From NCBI GenBank assembly GCA_029204225.1, contig CM055096.1:71456349-71520348 (forward strand): a stretch of 64,000 bases of DNA, written 5' to 3'. A program made the position numbers and the translations under genes. A model generated the notes under the pieces. It saw nothing but the letters and a program-made list of their open reading frames with translations. It had not been told where the DNA came from and ran no database searches. Shown piece by piece: positions 44,981 through 56,225 of the stretch (the stretch's first letter is position 1; every line of letters starts with the position of its first letter). This DNA is from Diphasiastrum complanatum. Taxonomy: Eukaryota > Streptophyta > Lycopodiopsida > Lycopodiales > Lycopodiaceae.

Positions 44981-47900
44981 TTATAACATAGCATGTGCAC
45001 AGTGACGAGGCAACACCAATGTGTCAAAAAACTCCATGCTCAATGTTTTTGATGAATCAATCACAAAAAATCCACTTGGATCCGATTTTACGGTTGCATT
45101 TGGCCCTCTACAAACTACCTTGAACCATTTCACATCAAATAAAAAAGTGTCCACTTTTATCAAATGACACATCATAAATATTTTGTATAGTTCATGCGTA
45201 TTCTATATCTCCTGAGATAAAATTCCAATCTCGTGCACTACTTTGACTTTCTTGTTGGAAAGATGCTATTACACCACAATCGCGTGTGCGTCTCTTGTTA
45301 TCAATCCTTTCAACACGAAAGTGGAAACCAAAAGCCCATATAGCATTATACAATTTGCACTGCCACATGACAAACATGAATTTCATAAATAATCACTATG
45401 AATGAACATGGTGTTTCAAAATGATTAAACAAATATTGTTATAAACAATAATGTTCTTATAATAAAGTATCTAAAGAATAATACCTTCCATTCGCATCCT
45501 CTTGCAAAGTCCCATTCTGCATTTGATATTTTTTGTCTCTCTTTTGTTGCTTTTTGTAGTGTTTCATGCATCCACTCTATAGTGCATTGCTTGGGCAATG
45601 GCTTAAGATCATGTGAACTTGAGGCCATGTGTCTACCTCTATTTTGTCGTTGGCGCTTTCTAGACAAGGCCCTCTTTTTTTTTTCTTCTTCATATAGGTC
45701 TAACCATTTATCCATAACTCCACAATTATAAAGCATGAATGTAGAAATTTTTTCTCGTTGGAAGGGTGCCAACCTACGGACCTTTCCCATCCCTTGAGGT
45801 TTTTCACTAGTTACCTCTTCGGCTTCCTCATCACGCCATAATAGTGGAGCAGATGGATGTAGTTGGTGCAAAATTTCAGTAACATAAAAGAGAGATTCAT
45901 GTACTAACCATCCCTCTGACATGCTACCTTCAGGCCTTGCCTTTTGATGCACAAAATCTTATAAGACTTTCATGTACCTTTCCATAGAGAACATCCACCT
46001 AAAAAGTCACAAATGGTTAAAAATAAGTGTTTTATTTAATGAGTTCATGTATCAATTGATTTAGTTTAAATACACATGCAAAAGATAATTTATGCACTTA
46101 TACCTAGTGTGCACTGGACCAGCAATAAAAACTTCTTCAACCAAGTGCACCAATAAATGCACTAGTGAGTCCATGATGGAAGCTGAAAATTATCTCTCAA
46201 ACATGCACACAATCTCCACCATATCCGCATGTCTCTTGCGAAGATCCAGCTCACGGGTTTCTTTTGAACACATCCATCTGCAACATATTCAATCCATTTT
46301 ATGTCTATTTGAATTTCCAATCAATAAATACTAAATAAAAAAATGCACCAAATACATGTCAATACCTGGCAATGATTGATAGTTTGTATATGGTCTCACA
46401 AATATCTTTTGACAAGCACCCACGAATTGACAATGAATAGATGAATTGAATCATCTTTAGCCAATCATGAGATTTGAGACCTTGCAACTTTCCATCCACT
46501 GTGAATGATGACCGTAGAGAATGGGCAAAACCAGTTGGTGTTCTAATGTCATGAATAATGGAGCGCACATGGTTAAGCTCCTCCTTAGTGAATGTCCAAG
46601 GTACTTTTGGAGCATGATCTTCATTATCCTTTATCCAATATTCTTTTTTGGTGTCTGATTCTTTTAGATCATGCCTTGCAGCAATGGTATCTTTTTCACC
46701 AATCAAGTGTTTCCAAATAGATTCACCCACATTATTAAATATGTGCATGGGACCAAGTAGGTGATTAATCAAAAGGTTATCCCAATATTCCAAACGATGA
46801 AATATAGATAATTTTTTCATACCATCGATTGGCTTTGCTTGAGATTCCTCCCATAGTTTTCGCCAATCTTTCATGGACATCCTCTTTGGAGGCATCTCTC
46901 TCTCAACTCTTCCTCCAAAACCTCTTCTATGAGTATCTCTGAATGGATGGCCTTCATGCAAGCATTTACGATGATTTTCATAAACCACTTTTTTGAGACT
47001 ATAAGAATAGCTTCCCACAAGATTTGGCCCGCAAAAAATACAAGCATTTTTTTCAGCCATTTGAAAGCCTGCCCAACAAATGGATACTATCAATCACTAT
47101 TAAAAAAAGTATATGTCAAAGAATAATTATAGCCATTGTAGTAGATCATGTAAATGTCAAGAATTACTAGTTGTATGTAACTGTAAACAAACTCCTATGT
47201 ACACAAGATAGACATTGTTTGAATGATTAACTGAGCATTCACCTAATCCTGGATAGTCATGCATTGTCCACATTACAATAGCATGTAGTGTAAACTCCCT
47301 CTCATGTAAGGGGCGCGAAATGTCATATGCTTTTATCCCCTTCCCCAAATCTTCCAACTCGTCAATAAGCGGCTCAATATACACATCCATGTTCTTAACC
47401 TTGCGTTGGCCATGAATTGAAAGTGCCAACATAATGTGTCTCTTTTTTGTACTCAACCAAGGAGGAATATTATAATTTACCAAGCAAATAGGCCAAATGG
47501 ACCACGTAGTTGCTCGTACACCAAAGGGATTCACACATCTGTTGCAAGACCAAATCTCACATTTCTTGACTCATTGGCAAAGCTTGGATACTCTTTGTTG
47601 ATGTGTTTTCATGCAGGTGAATCTGAAGGTACTCTCATCATCCCATCCGTAGAGGTATGGTGTGTATGCCAGTCCATAAGTTGTGCAAGAGATTTACAAC
47701 GAAATAAACGTTGCAATCTTGGAATTACTGAAAAATGTTGTAAAACTTTGCACGGAATGATTGCCCCTTGCAAATCATCTCTATATCGAGGAGTATCACA
47801 AATGGGACATTTCTTGAGTGATTTGTACCTTCCTCGATATAAAATACAATTTTTGGACATGCATGATATTGCTTGTAGTCCATCCTGATGTTAGACAACA

Positions 47901-48926
47901 TCTTTCGTGCCTCGTCTCTTGTCTCAGGCATGACATTCCCTTCTGGGAAAATTTTGTATTTTAATAGTCTGTACATGACAAAAGAAGTCATTGTAAAAAA
48001 ATTATTATTCGATGTCCAAATTGTAAATTTTGTTTCAAAGCAAAAATGACAAGTAGATGAAAAAAAATTTACTCAAATAATGATGTGAGGCTTTGGTCAC
48101 TCCATCTATATTTGGTTTGAAGATTTAATAGAAGTAGAGAAGTCACCAAACGAGATGTCTTTGTTCCAGGATACAATGCGGTCTTTGATTCTTCTCGTAA
48201 TTTCTTTTCTTCTTTAGACAAAAGTGCCTTCTCATCTTGTTCATTGTGTCTAGCTGCACTATTGTTCTCGTACATATCATCCAACATGTCTCCCATGACT
48301 TCAAATTTATCATTCATTGGAAGCTCATTTTCATCGTTGGAACTTGTTTGCGAAGAAGTAGATCTAGATGAGCTAGATTCAGATGCATTAGTCTCTTGAT
48401 TAATGCGCTCATCAATTTCCATCATCTCTTTTAAGCCTTGACGTAGACGACGAAATAATTGCTTTACATGAGGACCGTTGTATTGCATTCGTCGTCTACG
48501 TCAACCATTACGAGGATTATTGTCTCCAACACTAAATGAGGATGAAGAATCCTATATATCAAAATAACAAGAAGTAGGTTGAAACAATGCTTGATAAACA
48601 TTTCTTCCCAATACTTGATAGATCGAAATGTTGCATATGAATATAAATTACCTCTTAGTTTAAAAAGTATGAACATACCAATGTATCTATTAGACAGATT
48701 TGTCTTTTCAACTTGTTAACATTCAATGAACTCAAAGAATTGCACGCTTCTAAATATTTACATATTTATGAATTTCACATTCATTAGCTTTCACTTATTG
48801 TCTTATGTAAACATCTAGGCAAATGACGAATAATGCTCCTAACATTTGACATATTTAATGACACAAACCAAATATAATCAAGATGCATGGATTATACTTC
48901 TCTACATATCAACAAAATTTATATCT

Positions 48927-49967
48927 TCACATTTGACTTATTGTCTTTTGCAAATATTTGGGTAGAGAGCGGTTGAAACTATACTTGATGAACAATTCCT
49001 CTCCAAACCTAATAGATCCAGTGGCACAGACCATAACATAAGTTGCCTTTACATTCCTAGTAGAATATTCTTCTTTTCCATTGGTGCATTCTTCAAAATC
49101 ACAATTCGTCAATAGAGGGTGGCCAATGGAACTATTTATGTATGCAGCAATGTTTCCATGCACATCTGGACGTCCATCAATGTATGTACGATTTGCCCTT
49201 GAGATGTTGCCTCCTTGCATGCGTTGCTCCTCTAAAGAACAAGCATTTGAATTCAAGCCATATACATGCATCCTCCATTGGTGACGACACAAAGCATGCC
49301 AATCACCCCAATTGTATTGAGGTCCTGCATATGGCATCAATGTCACAACACTATTTAAAGGGACCTCAAAACTACTCAATGCAAAAAGGCCCAAACCAGC
49401 CTCAAGAAAGTGTTCACTAGGCATGATCATGTACATTCGACCCCAATACGTAAATGGGATTCCATTTAATGGTAATGGTGATTGGAGTGGCCAACATGAA
49501 TATCTTCTTCTAATGAAAGTTTTTACTAATGGTTGCAAGCTAGGTGGAAGAGGAAGGTCAGACAAAGAACCTAGAATGTCTTTTGACACATCAACAGTGC
49601 GTAGTAATTTGCAATTATCTTTCAAACTAGTCATAATATGTCCAAGACATGTTTTCTTTTTTAAAGGGGTGGTCAAGTTTGTGGAATCCACGTGGAGTAT
49701 CGTGGAGGACTCATGTGCAACATCTAAGATAGGTGTGGTTGGGTGGTAAGAACGTTCTAGAGATTTGGAAACATGGATTGAATCACAAGGCATTGATGAA
49801 CTAATTATATCATGCAAGGGGTCATCATCAACAAGAGCATCGTCTAGGGCCAATGATGATCCAAAATCAATATTCATGTGATTTATCCTATCAATAATAT
49901 TCTCGATCTCTCTTACAACTCTTTTTCTTGAAACCAACTTATGGTCCTTCTTTTGCAAAAGTTGAAA
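48927..49967 (-). CDS. SET-like domain exon of CACTA copy B, uninterrupted
   Basis: The exon encodes about 340 residues with no stop. After a start region shared with copy A (INHMNIDFGSSLALDDALVD) and a linker come YMIMPSEHFLEAGLGLFAL, then SFEVPLNSVVTLMPYAG (SET opening and the loop after it), a Trp-rich block (QYNWGDWHALCRHQWRMHV), YIDGRPDVHGNIAAYINSS, TNCDFEE, and FGEELFIKYSFN. The spacing matches SET domains: G-x-GLFA opening, R-x(n)-N-I-A-x-x-I-N-x-S, NC, then GEEL-x-x-x-Y. No pre-SET or post-SET cysteine cluster is visible. It sits between the Transpos_assoc-like exon and the transposase core and would be part of the same transcript. The likely role is methylation of a chromatin or transposase lysine, but this is inference. 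The MITE lies directly at its 5' edge. Confidence 0.75.
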   Translation of the reverse strand, partial: FQLLQKKDHKLVSRKRVVREIENIIDRINHMNIDFGSSLALDDALVDDDPLHDIISSSMPCDSIHVSKSLERSYHPTTPILDVAHESSTILHVDSTNLTTPLKKKTCLGHIMTSLKDNCKLLRTVDVSKDILGSLSDLPLPPSLQPLVKTFIRRRYSCWPLQSPLPLNGIPFTYWGRMYMIMPSEHFLEAGLGLFALSSFEVPLNSVVTLMPYAGPQYNWGDWHALCRHQWRMHVYGLNSNACSLEEQRMQGGNISRANRTYIDGRPDVHGNIAAYINSSIGHPLLTNCDFEECTNGKEEYSTRNVKATYVMVCATGSIRFGEELFIKYSFNRSLPKYLQKTISQM

Positions 49968-49969
49968 AT

Positions 49970-50333
49970 CATTAGAGGAGTTCTAAATCCCAAAAAGACC
50001 CTTTGTAAAGATTCTTTTTATATTTTTTCTCAAATTTTTCTTACACATGGACCAATCAAAACACTCAAATTTGAAATCTACGTAACATAACTTTTTGATT
50101 CCATACTAAAAATGGCATAACTTTTTAGTGGTAAGTCTGAATTTAGTGGAGTTTGGTGCATTAGAAAGTGCTTGACAAGGACTTTCCAATGATTTGTTAC
50201 ATGCATACTTTTGAGCTACGATTAAAAAGTTATGGCAAGTCAAAAGTATTAGTGTTATATTATTTTAATAATAAAAAGGACATCTTGCACGAATTCTTAA
50301 AGGGTCTTTTTGGAACTCAAAACTCCTCTAATG
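49970..50333. mobile_element. MITE, 364 bp, CATTAGAGGA terminal inverted repeats
   Basis: The left end starts CATTAGAGGAGTTCTAAATC. The right end on the other strand starts CATTAGAGGAGTTTTGAGTT. Both continue into CAAAAAGACCCTTT, so the terminal repeats are about 38 bp. The interior is AT-rich and non-coding. It is inserted in a tnp2 intron, 2-3 bp from the SET exon. No target duplication is obvious. The ends match the left end of the GDLK element at 40,830. Confidence 0.8.
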
Positions 50334-50344
50334 GTTAGATGTAT

Positions 50345-50347
<3 letters not shown>

Positions 50348-50431
<84 letters not shown>
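50348..50431. repeat. (CT)n microsatellite
   Basis: About 42 CT units, followed further on by a CA-rich tract (about 50,486-50,545). It lies within a large intron of CACTA copy B. Confidence 0.98.
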
Positions 50432-50434
<3 letters not shown>

Positions 50435-50777
50435 CATGAAACATAAATTAATTCACAATACAAACCGTAAACCAGTAGCATGAAACACACACACAAACAC
50501 ATGCACGCACACACACACACACCCACCCACACCCACCCTAAACACACATGAAGAAAAAAATAGAGAGAACATTATAGATTGCTAATCAAAACTCCCGAAC
50601 CACACGATTATATCCTACTCCAGAATGTCACAACATGCTCCCTCTCTGTGGCGTTTGGGCTTTTTTGTGGAACTCATCTTCCAACAAAAAACATTTGAAC
50701 CACGTCTTTAACGGAAGAAAACAAGGGCTACAAACCTTCCTAGAATTGGGAGTGTTGGTTACCTTTAACTCTTTCAT

Positions 50778-50778
<1 letters not shown>

Positions 50779-50866
<88 letters not shown>
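50779..50866. repeat. (CT)n microsatellite
   Basis: About 43 CT units in the same CACTA copy B intron. Confidence 0.98.
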
Positions 50867-50870
<4 letters not shown>

Positions 50871-50918
50871 CGTGAATGAGTCTATTATGGGTGATTGAAT
50901 ATGGAAATCAAGATTAAG

Positions 50919-51085
50919 TACATCTAATCATTCTATTTGGATTTTTTCTTTTAGAAGCACGTGAGAGATTAACTTCATCTAATCATTCTATTTGGATTTT
51001 TTCTTTTAGAAGCAAGTGAGGGATTAACTTCATCTAAATATTCTATTTGGATTTTTCCTTCTAGATGCAAGTGAGAGATTAACTT
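50919..51085 (+). repeat. Three tandem copies of a 55-bp unit
   Basis: The unit begins CATCTAATCATTCTATTTGG and ends GAGAGATTAACTT. Copies start near 50,919, 50,974 and 51,029 and differ by a few bases. It lies in a CACTA copy B intron. Confidence 0.9.
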
Positions 51086-51917
51086 CAAAGTATCGTGGCA
51101 CTCATCCTATCGCTCAATATTTATTGGCTAGACTATACTTGAAGTGTCATAAGGGTCAAAGATTAAAGCATTTCCAAAAAACACTTTAAAGAGTTTACCT
51201 CTCGTAGTCTTGGATTCTTTGTGTGCACTCCATTGGCCCAAATATGATCGTTGTCAATCCTCCTTGTCCGAATCCTAAGGCCTTTGCATTGTGTGCATGT
51301 ACATGGTATCCTCTCGTCATATTCTGGTTGAAACTGGTCCAATAATCCAATTGCAAATTGCAAAAATTCTTTCAGTGTCATACAAGTGAAAATTGACAAA
51401 TTCTAACATGTGATGAATTGTAACATGTGACAAAAATTTACAAAATAGTCTTTGTGCATTTAGTGCATTTTCAACCTTCATTTGTGATGGAGTGGTGTCT
51501 GGGCTTTCCAAAGAGCAAATCGGAGTACATCACTATTACAAATAAAAAAATTATGACATAAATCAATATACATACATGTGATGGATCAATAGGCGGTCTA
51601 CGTCGACTGATGGAAGAGCTTGAAGATGAACCAGTCAATAGTTGTTCATTGTACTCTAGTCTTGCTTGCTCCTTTTTTCTACGATAGAGCTCAATTCTTT
51701 TTTCTTTCTCTAAATCATGTGGAGGTACGATAGTTTCCCTAGAATTCATAATTCCAATCAAATGTCATTGTCAGAATAAATTTGCAAGAAAAATTATACA
51801 CTCGTATTCAAATTACAAATAAAGTACAATTGATGTCAATATCAATAACAATATATACCTGCTGTTGCGATCATGAGATGAATCGCTATCTGATGATGAT
51901 GACATCGTTGATGACAT

Positions 51918-53085
51918 ATACACACTGTAGCCAGCTACTCTATACCACATCATAAGTAATCATTATGAGACCGTATGTACTGAACAAATATAATAAAATT
52001 TGTTAAAGACATGCCAACATCTAATCCATGTATATTCTACTTATGCTTAATGTAAATCTAATATTTTAGTAACATTGCTATCAAGAAAATTGCTTGGGTG
52101 GGACAACATATGACGAGCAATCAAAATGAGGTTCATACTAACAAATGTTAGACATCAGTAGATAATGCGCGCAGGCCTATCTCAACTAATCTAAAGACCA
52201 CATAGCAGTCAATGTTCGAAGCTCTCAGTTTGAACTCTTGTCTAAGATGAGTGATGATCTCACTCGATCTTTCTTTCAAGATGAAATGATCAAAATCAAA
52301 CAATCAGTCATATACTCAAATGATTCATTGCCCACTCAATCACTCATTTGATTAATATTTGGCTCGAGTTAGTCAAAGATAAATCTCTTTGGATTGGCCT
52401 AGTGTGCCATGGTATTTCGTGATGAGCAATATGCATTCGCCCTTTCTATCTATGGTTGCTTTGTATGCAAGAAATCATATACTAGATAGCACACCATTGA
52501 TCAACATCTTTATTACAATGCTAAATGATATTTTAACTAATTACTATTATTTCATATAAGGTTATATAGGTCACACACCAACAATTAAAAAGATTTATCA
52601 TATAGGTCACATATCACTAAGGTCCTCAATATAACATAAATGCTTTTGATCATGAATCTAAATGACCCCATGCAACCATTTAAGAGGCCACATGACAAAA
52701 GCAAAATTTTTCTATTTGATTTTTATGACATCATCGATTTGACATAATATTATGTCATAAAATCTTAAAAAACTTGTCAAATTACTTGTTTAATAATAAT
52801 ATGTACTATTTCTTATCTCATGATTTTGTCTTGTATGTCAAATCTCAAGAAAAATAAAATTTATAACAACATAAAACTAGTCTTAACAACTAAATACTAC
52901 CATAATGATCTTTGAATTGATTTTTTTATATTCTATCATATTAAAAAATATATTTTATGTAAAATCCTACAACAAAATATTCTCATAAAATCTAGAAAAT
53001 ATTATGAGAATATTGAATGACATTTGAAGCATGCAAGCCCATGTGGGAGACCCTCTCATGTGCCAAGAGAGGGAAAAAAAATCGC
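51918..53085. other. Divergent intergenic region between tnp2-B and tnpA-B
   Basis: AT-rich, with no open gene. It should hold the tnp2 promoter and is the counterpart of the 5.4-8.1 kb interval in the other CACTA locus, though shorter and without telomere-like repeats. Confidence 0.45.
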
Positions 53086-53150
53086 GTGGATATCACGTGG
53101 ATTATCCACGCATGGATAACTTCTACGTGGATAATCCACGCGAAACTTGA
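53086..53150. repeat. Small GCGTGGAT array upstream of tnpA-B
   Basis: Half-sites occur in both orientations: CGCGTGGATATCACGTGG, then GTGGATTATCCACGC, CATGGATAACTT and ACGTGGATAATCCACGC (53,125-53,141). The array is 325-380 bp upstream of the tnpA-B start. This parallels 5282-5362 in copy A and suggests TnpA binding near its own promoter. Confidence 0.7.
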
Positions 53151-53472
53151 ATGCCAATAAAATAGCATTTTTGCGAGCATTCTTGCTCCTCTTCTTTTGC
53201 TTTCAAGTTTTATAGGTTTTCTAATCTAGTGTTTAGTGCTCTTACTTGCTATTACTCTTCTAAGCTCTATAGATCTTGCTTGCTTTTGGTTGCTCTTCAT
53301 TGCTAGTGATCTTGCACTTGCTATTGTTTGCTCTATTGATCTTGTTTGTTCTTGCTTACTATTAATCTATTGCTTTCTTGTCATTGCTTACTCTTCTAAT
53401 CTACAAGTCTTCAATACTCTTTCACTCCCATTCTCCACTACTTTTTAACTTTTAAAGTTTTTTTTTGATACA

Positions 53473-54581
53473 ATGTCTTCAAGTGGTAGGTCAAGTGGAA
53501 GGTCAAGTGGGAGACCATCTAGGAGAAGAGCTCGTGAGGAGCCCGAAGAATATAATCAAGAGTGGTTTGAGAATCTATCTCCTCAACAAAGAGATAGAAT
53601 CAAAAATCTTGTGTTATCTTCTTCGGGTGAATCATCTGAGAGAAGAGCTTCCGAAGATGCCCCTTCCCAAGAATCGTGCAGTGTGTATTATGATCTTAAT
53701 CCACGTGGTGGAGTTATAAAAAATACGCATGACAATGTAGTTCATGCACGTTTGCATGATTTAGTTGCTTTATATTTTGGTAACGATTACATAATCGATT
53801 GGTCCTCCCAATCGCTTGAAGACAAAAATAAAATAATAGAGACTTTATATTCTGAATTCTCTCAATCCAATGCTTTTAGTAGGACTTGGGCCTTGAATAC
53901 AATGTGCCTTTGGATTCGAAACAAAAGGCAATTGATGAGAAGAGCCGTGAGGAATCCCAAGAATCCCACGAAGCCTGAATGGTGCTCCAAAAGGGATTGG
54001 AGGAAGGTAAAAGAGGAATTGTTGCAAAACAATCCCCAAAAGTATGAACAACAACATAGGGCCGCAGCCGAGAAGCTCTTAAAACATGGCCAAAGTCACT
54101 TGGGATCGGGAGGAAGGGGCAATCTAGAGGCCCAATTTGTAAGTGCAATAGTTTTTAGTATGATTCTATTTTTGTAGTGAGATTGTTAATGTTTTTTATT
54201 GCTAAACTATGTTGTATTGCTAAACTATGTTTTTTTGTTGAATGTAGCTTAGTGATTTTGGAAGACACATGACCGCCGCAGAGTACAAGCAAGGTTACGA
54301 TCATGGATATGCCAGCCTTTAGGCTTTTATGAAATCCCATGGATTGTTTCCAATTGTAAACTCTTAACCTTTATTGTTTTGTGATTCTTTACTTTGTGAT
54401 TTACAAGTAAGTTTAATCTCAATTTAATTAAATCTTTGATTCTATTTTGTAGAGAGGCTCTACAACTTCAAGTGTTCGTGATGTGGAAGAAAATGTGAAA
54501 AATGTGAAAGAAAACATGGAAGAGTACATGAATGAGAGCAAAGGGGAGTTTGAAGATGTGGACACCAACGTACACCTATAA
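53473..54581 (+). pseudogene. CACTA tnpA-like protein (Transposase_24-like), copy B, one stop
   Basis: Exons 53,473-54,138, 54,248-54,355 (108 nt) and 54,453-54,581 join in phase 0 with GT-AG introns, matching the structure of the 3735-4826 gene. The N-terminus is Ser/Gly/Arg-rich (MSSSGRSSGRSSGRPSRRR). Conserved parts are WFENLSPQQRDRIKNLVL, VYYDLNPRGG, ALYFGNDYIIDWSS, LNTMCLWIRNKRQLMRR, WCSKRDWRKVKEELLQ, SHLGSGGRGNLEAQF, DFGRHMTAAEYKQGYDHGY, and a charged C-terminus (VEENVKNVKENMEEY). It is a presumed DNA-binding accessory transposase acting on the GCGTGGAT sites around it. The only lesion seen is a TAG at 54,320-54,322 in exon 2. The first exon is intact, so a shortened protein is possible. 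Confidence 0.75.
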
Positions 54582-54589
54582 GATGAAGG

Positions 54590-55429
54590 AGGCGAGGAGG
54601 GAGGAAGTGATGATGAGTAGAGGTTTTTAACTTAAATGCAAGGCCTTGTAGAAGGCAATGTAGGAAGAGAGAATTTATTCTCTCATCAATGTACTTTTTT
54701 TTAAATCGATCAATATAATGTTTTGGCATCACATCATTCTTGCAAAATTTTTGAATGCATATATTTTTTAATTCATGAATGCAAATGTATAGTCTATTGA
54801 ATGCACATCTATTGATTGCAAATGTATCCATTGATGTATTCAATGCAATGTATAGTCTATTTAATATACATCTATGCAATGCAAATGTATCCATTGATGA
54901 AATCAATGCAATGTATATATTTTAGCACATGATTTGCATGCTAGAATGCACAATAGAAAGTAATGGAAAGCACAATGGAAAGTAATGGAAACCACAATAT
55001 AATGCATCAATAGATAACTCATTAAGTTATCAACTAAATATCAAATGAATTAAAATAAATGTGAATTTACCTTTACTATTGTATCTCCATTGTTTTGCAA
55101 TCTTTGCTTTTCCTTTTGCATGCACTTGATCTTTGAATCCTTTGCAATGAAAGCTCATTTTTCATTTTTCATATCCAAACCTACATCACAAACAAAAAAG
55201 ATCTTAAAACTTATGATCACAAAACACATACTATTAACATCCATCAATGAACTAAAAATCCTAAACACTGTCAATCTTCTCACTCACATTCATCCTCATC
55301 TCATTCTCACTCCCATCTATACTCTCTTTTTCTCTCTCTCACACAACACAAAAAAAAGAAAGTCACCTCTAGTTTAGGAGCGAATCACATTTTGGTTCGC
55401 GCCAAATGATTTTTTTCTGGTCAAAAATT
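54590..55429. other. Non-coding, tnpA-B 3' flank
   Basis: Contains diverged repeats of a TGCAATGCAAATGTATCCATTGATG phrase type (about 54,775-54,915, described in parts: AATGCAAATGTAT and CCATTGATG) and a pyrimidine-rich stretch at 55,280-55,360 shared with 61,050-61,140. No gene seen. Confidence 0.5.
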
Positions 55430-55935
55430 TTTCCATGGATAATTCAGAAACCTATCCGCGTGGATACCGCATGGATATAATTTTTTTTTTATCCATGCGG
55501 TATCCACGACCTCAACTCTTTGGATTTCACATGGATAAAGCAAATTTTGGGTGGATAATCCACGCGTGGATAATTATTTACACAATATCCATGCCGTATC
55601 CATGCGAAAGCCGAGCCTTTTTTTATTTAAATTTCACTATGGCGTGGATAATCCACGCGTGGATTACCCACGCAAAAATAGAATTCCTATATCAGAGGTT
55701 TGCCCGGTTGCCGGTAGTCAGACTTGGCATAGATAATCCACGCATGGATAATCCATGCATTTTGAATTTCATGACATCCGACCGATCTGCTGCCGGAAAT
55801 GACATTTGCATGGAACATCCGCGCCCCCATATCCATGCATATATCCACGCCTATCTATGGCTATATCCACGCGAAATTTTTTTTGCCCGCGCGTCCTCCT
55901 TTGTATTGTGCGTGGATATTTGCGTGGATATTTGC
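55430..55935. repeat. CACTA subterminal array, GCGTGGAT half-site
   Basis: Dense half-sites in both orientations with overlapping dyads, for example GCGTGGATAATCCACGC at 55,642-55,658 sharing its end with GCGTGGATTACCCACGC at 55,656-55,672, and a GTGGATAATCCACGCGTGGA stretch at about 55,551-55,570. Spacers contain CCGG-rich unique DNA. It lies 3' of tnpA-B, at the outer end of that CACTA locus, as 2525-2930 does for copy A. The motif has the same 8+1+8 geometry as in copy A but differs in the last two bases of each half-site. Confidence 0.8.
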
Positions 55936-56225
55936 TACATGTGTTCTTGTGTGGCATGACGTCAGCAGATACTCCCTAGGTCGTGGCCAATCTGCCACTT
56001 TGGTAATTTCCTGATTAGTTGTAAATGCTTAATTACTCTAATCTTAGATTTACATAGAGCGACTGTACTTATTGAACGATACTTGACATATAGATCAACA
56101 CATAATGCAAATACAGTGTAAGGTAGTAGTCTGATGTTAATAAGCAATCAAGATGAAATTACAGAATACATGTCTGCCTGCATGCAAAGACAATTCCGTC
56201 TAGGATCTGTAGATCAATAAAGTTT

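Larger units (their letters stand above)
44981..51917 (-). pseudogene. CACTA tnp2 transposase gene with SET-like domain (copy B)
   Basis: Minus-strand, multi-exon. Exon 1 (51,917-51,859) gives MSSTMSSSSDSDSSHDRNS. Exon 2 (about 51,741-51,580) has PPHDLEKEKRIELYRRKKEQ. The exon at about 51,333-51,200 has CTCTQCKGLRIRTRR, a Transpos_assoc-like Cys motif. The SET-like exon is 49,967-48,927. A Ser-rich linker (48,488-48,069) ends YPGAKTSRLVTSLLLLNLQ. The Transposase_21 core (47,991-47,157) has CPICDTPRY, IWPICLVNYNIPPWL and KNMDVYIEPLIDEL. The DUF4218-like part (47,093-46,359) has PMHIFNNVGESIWKHL and LKSHDWLKMI. DUF4216-like exons end at 44,981. Frameshifts near 47,855 and 47,534 and loss of the last exon make it non-functional. 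Reading is far better preserved than in copy A. Confidence 0.85.

Noticed and set aside
55430-55935. Possible CRISPR array
   Set aside because: The repeats are short, in both orientations and irregularly spaced, in plant nuclear DNA next to a CACTA gene. They fit TnpA-type binding sites.
55435-55959. 174-residue frame rich in DNPRMDNP-like repeats, and similar frames at 23,250-23,600 and 61,258-61,606
   Set aside because: They are translations of the GCGTGGAT subterminal arrays. The repeats are explained at DNA level.
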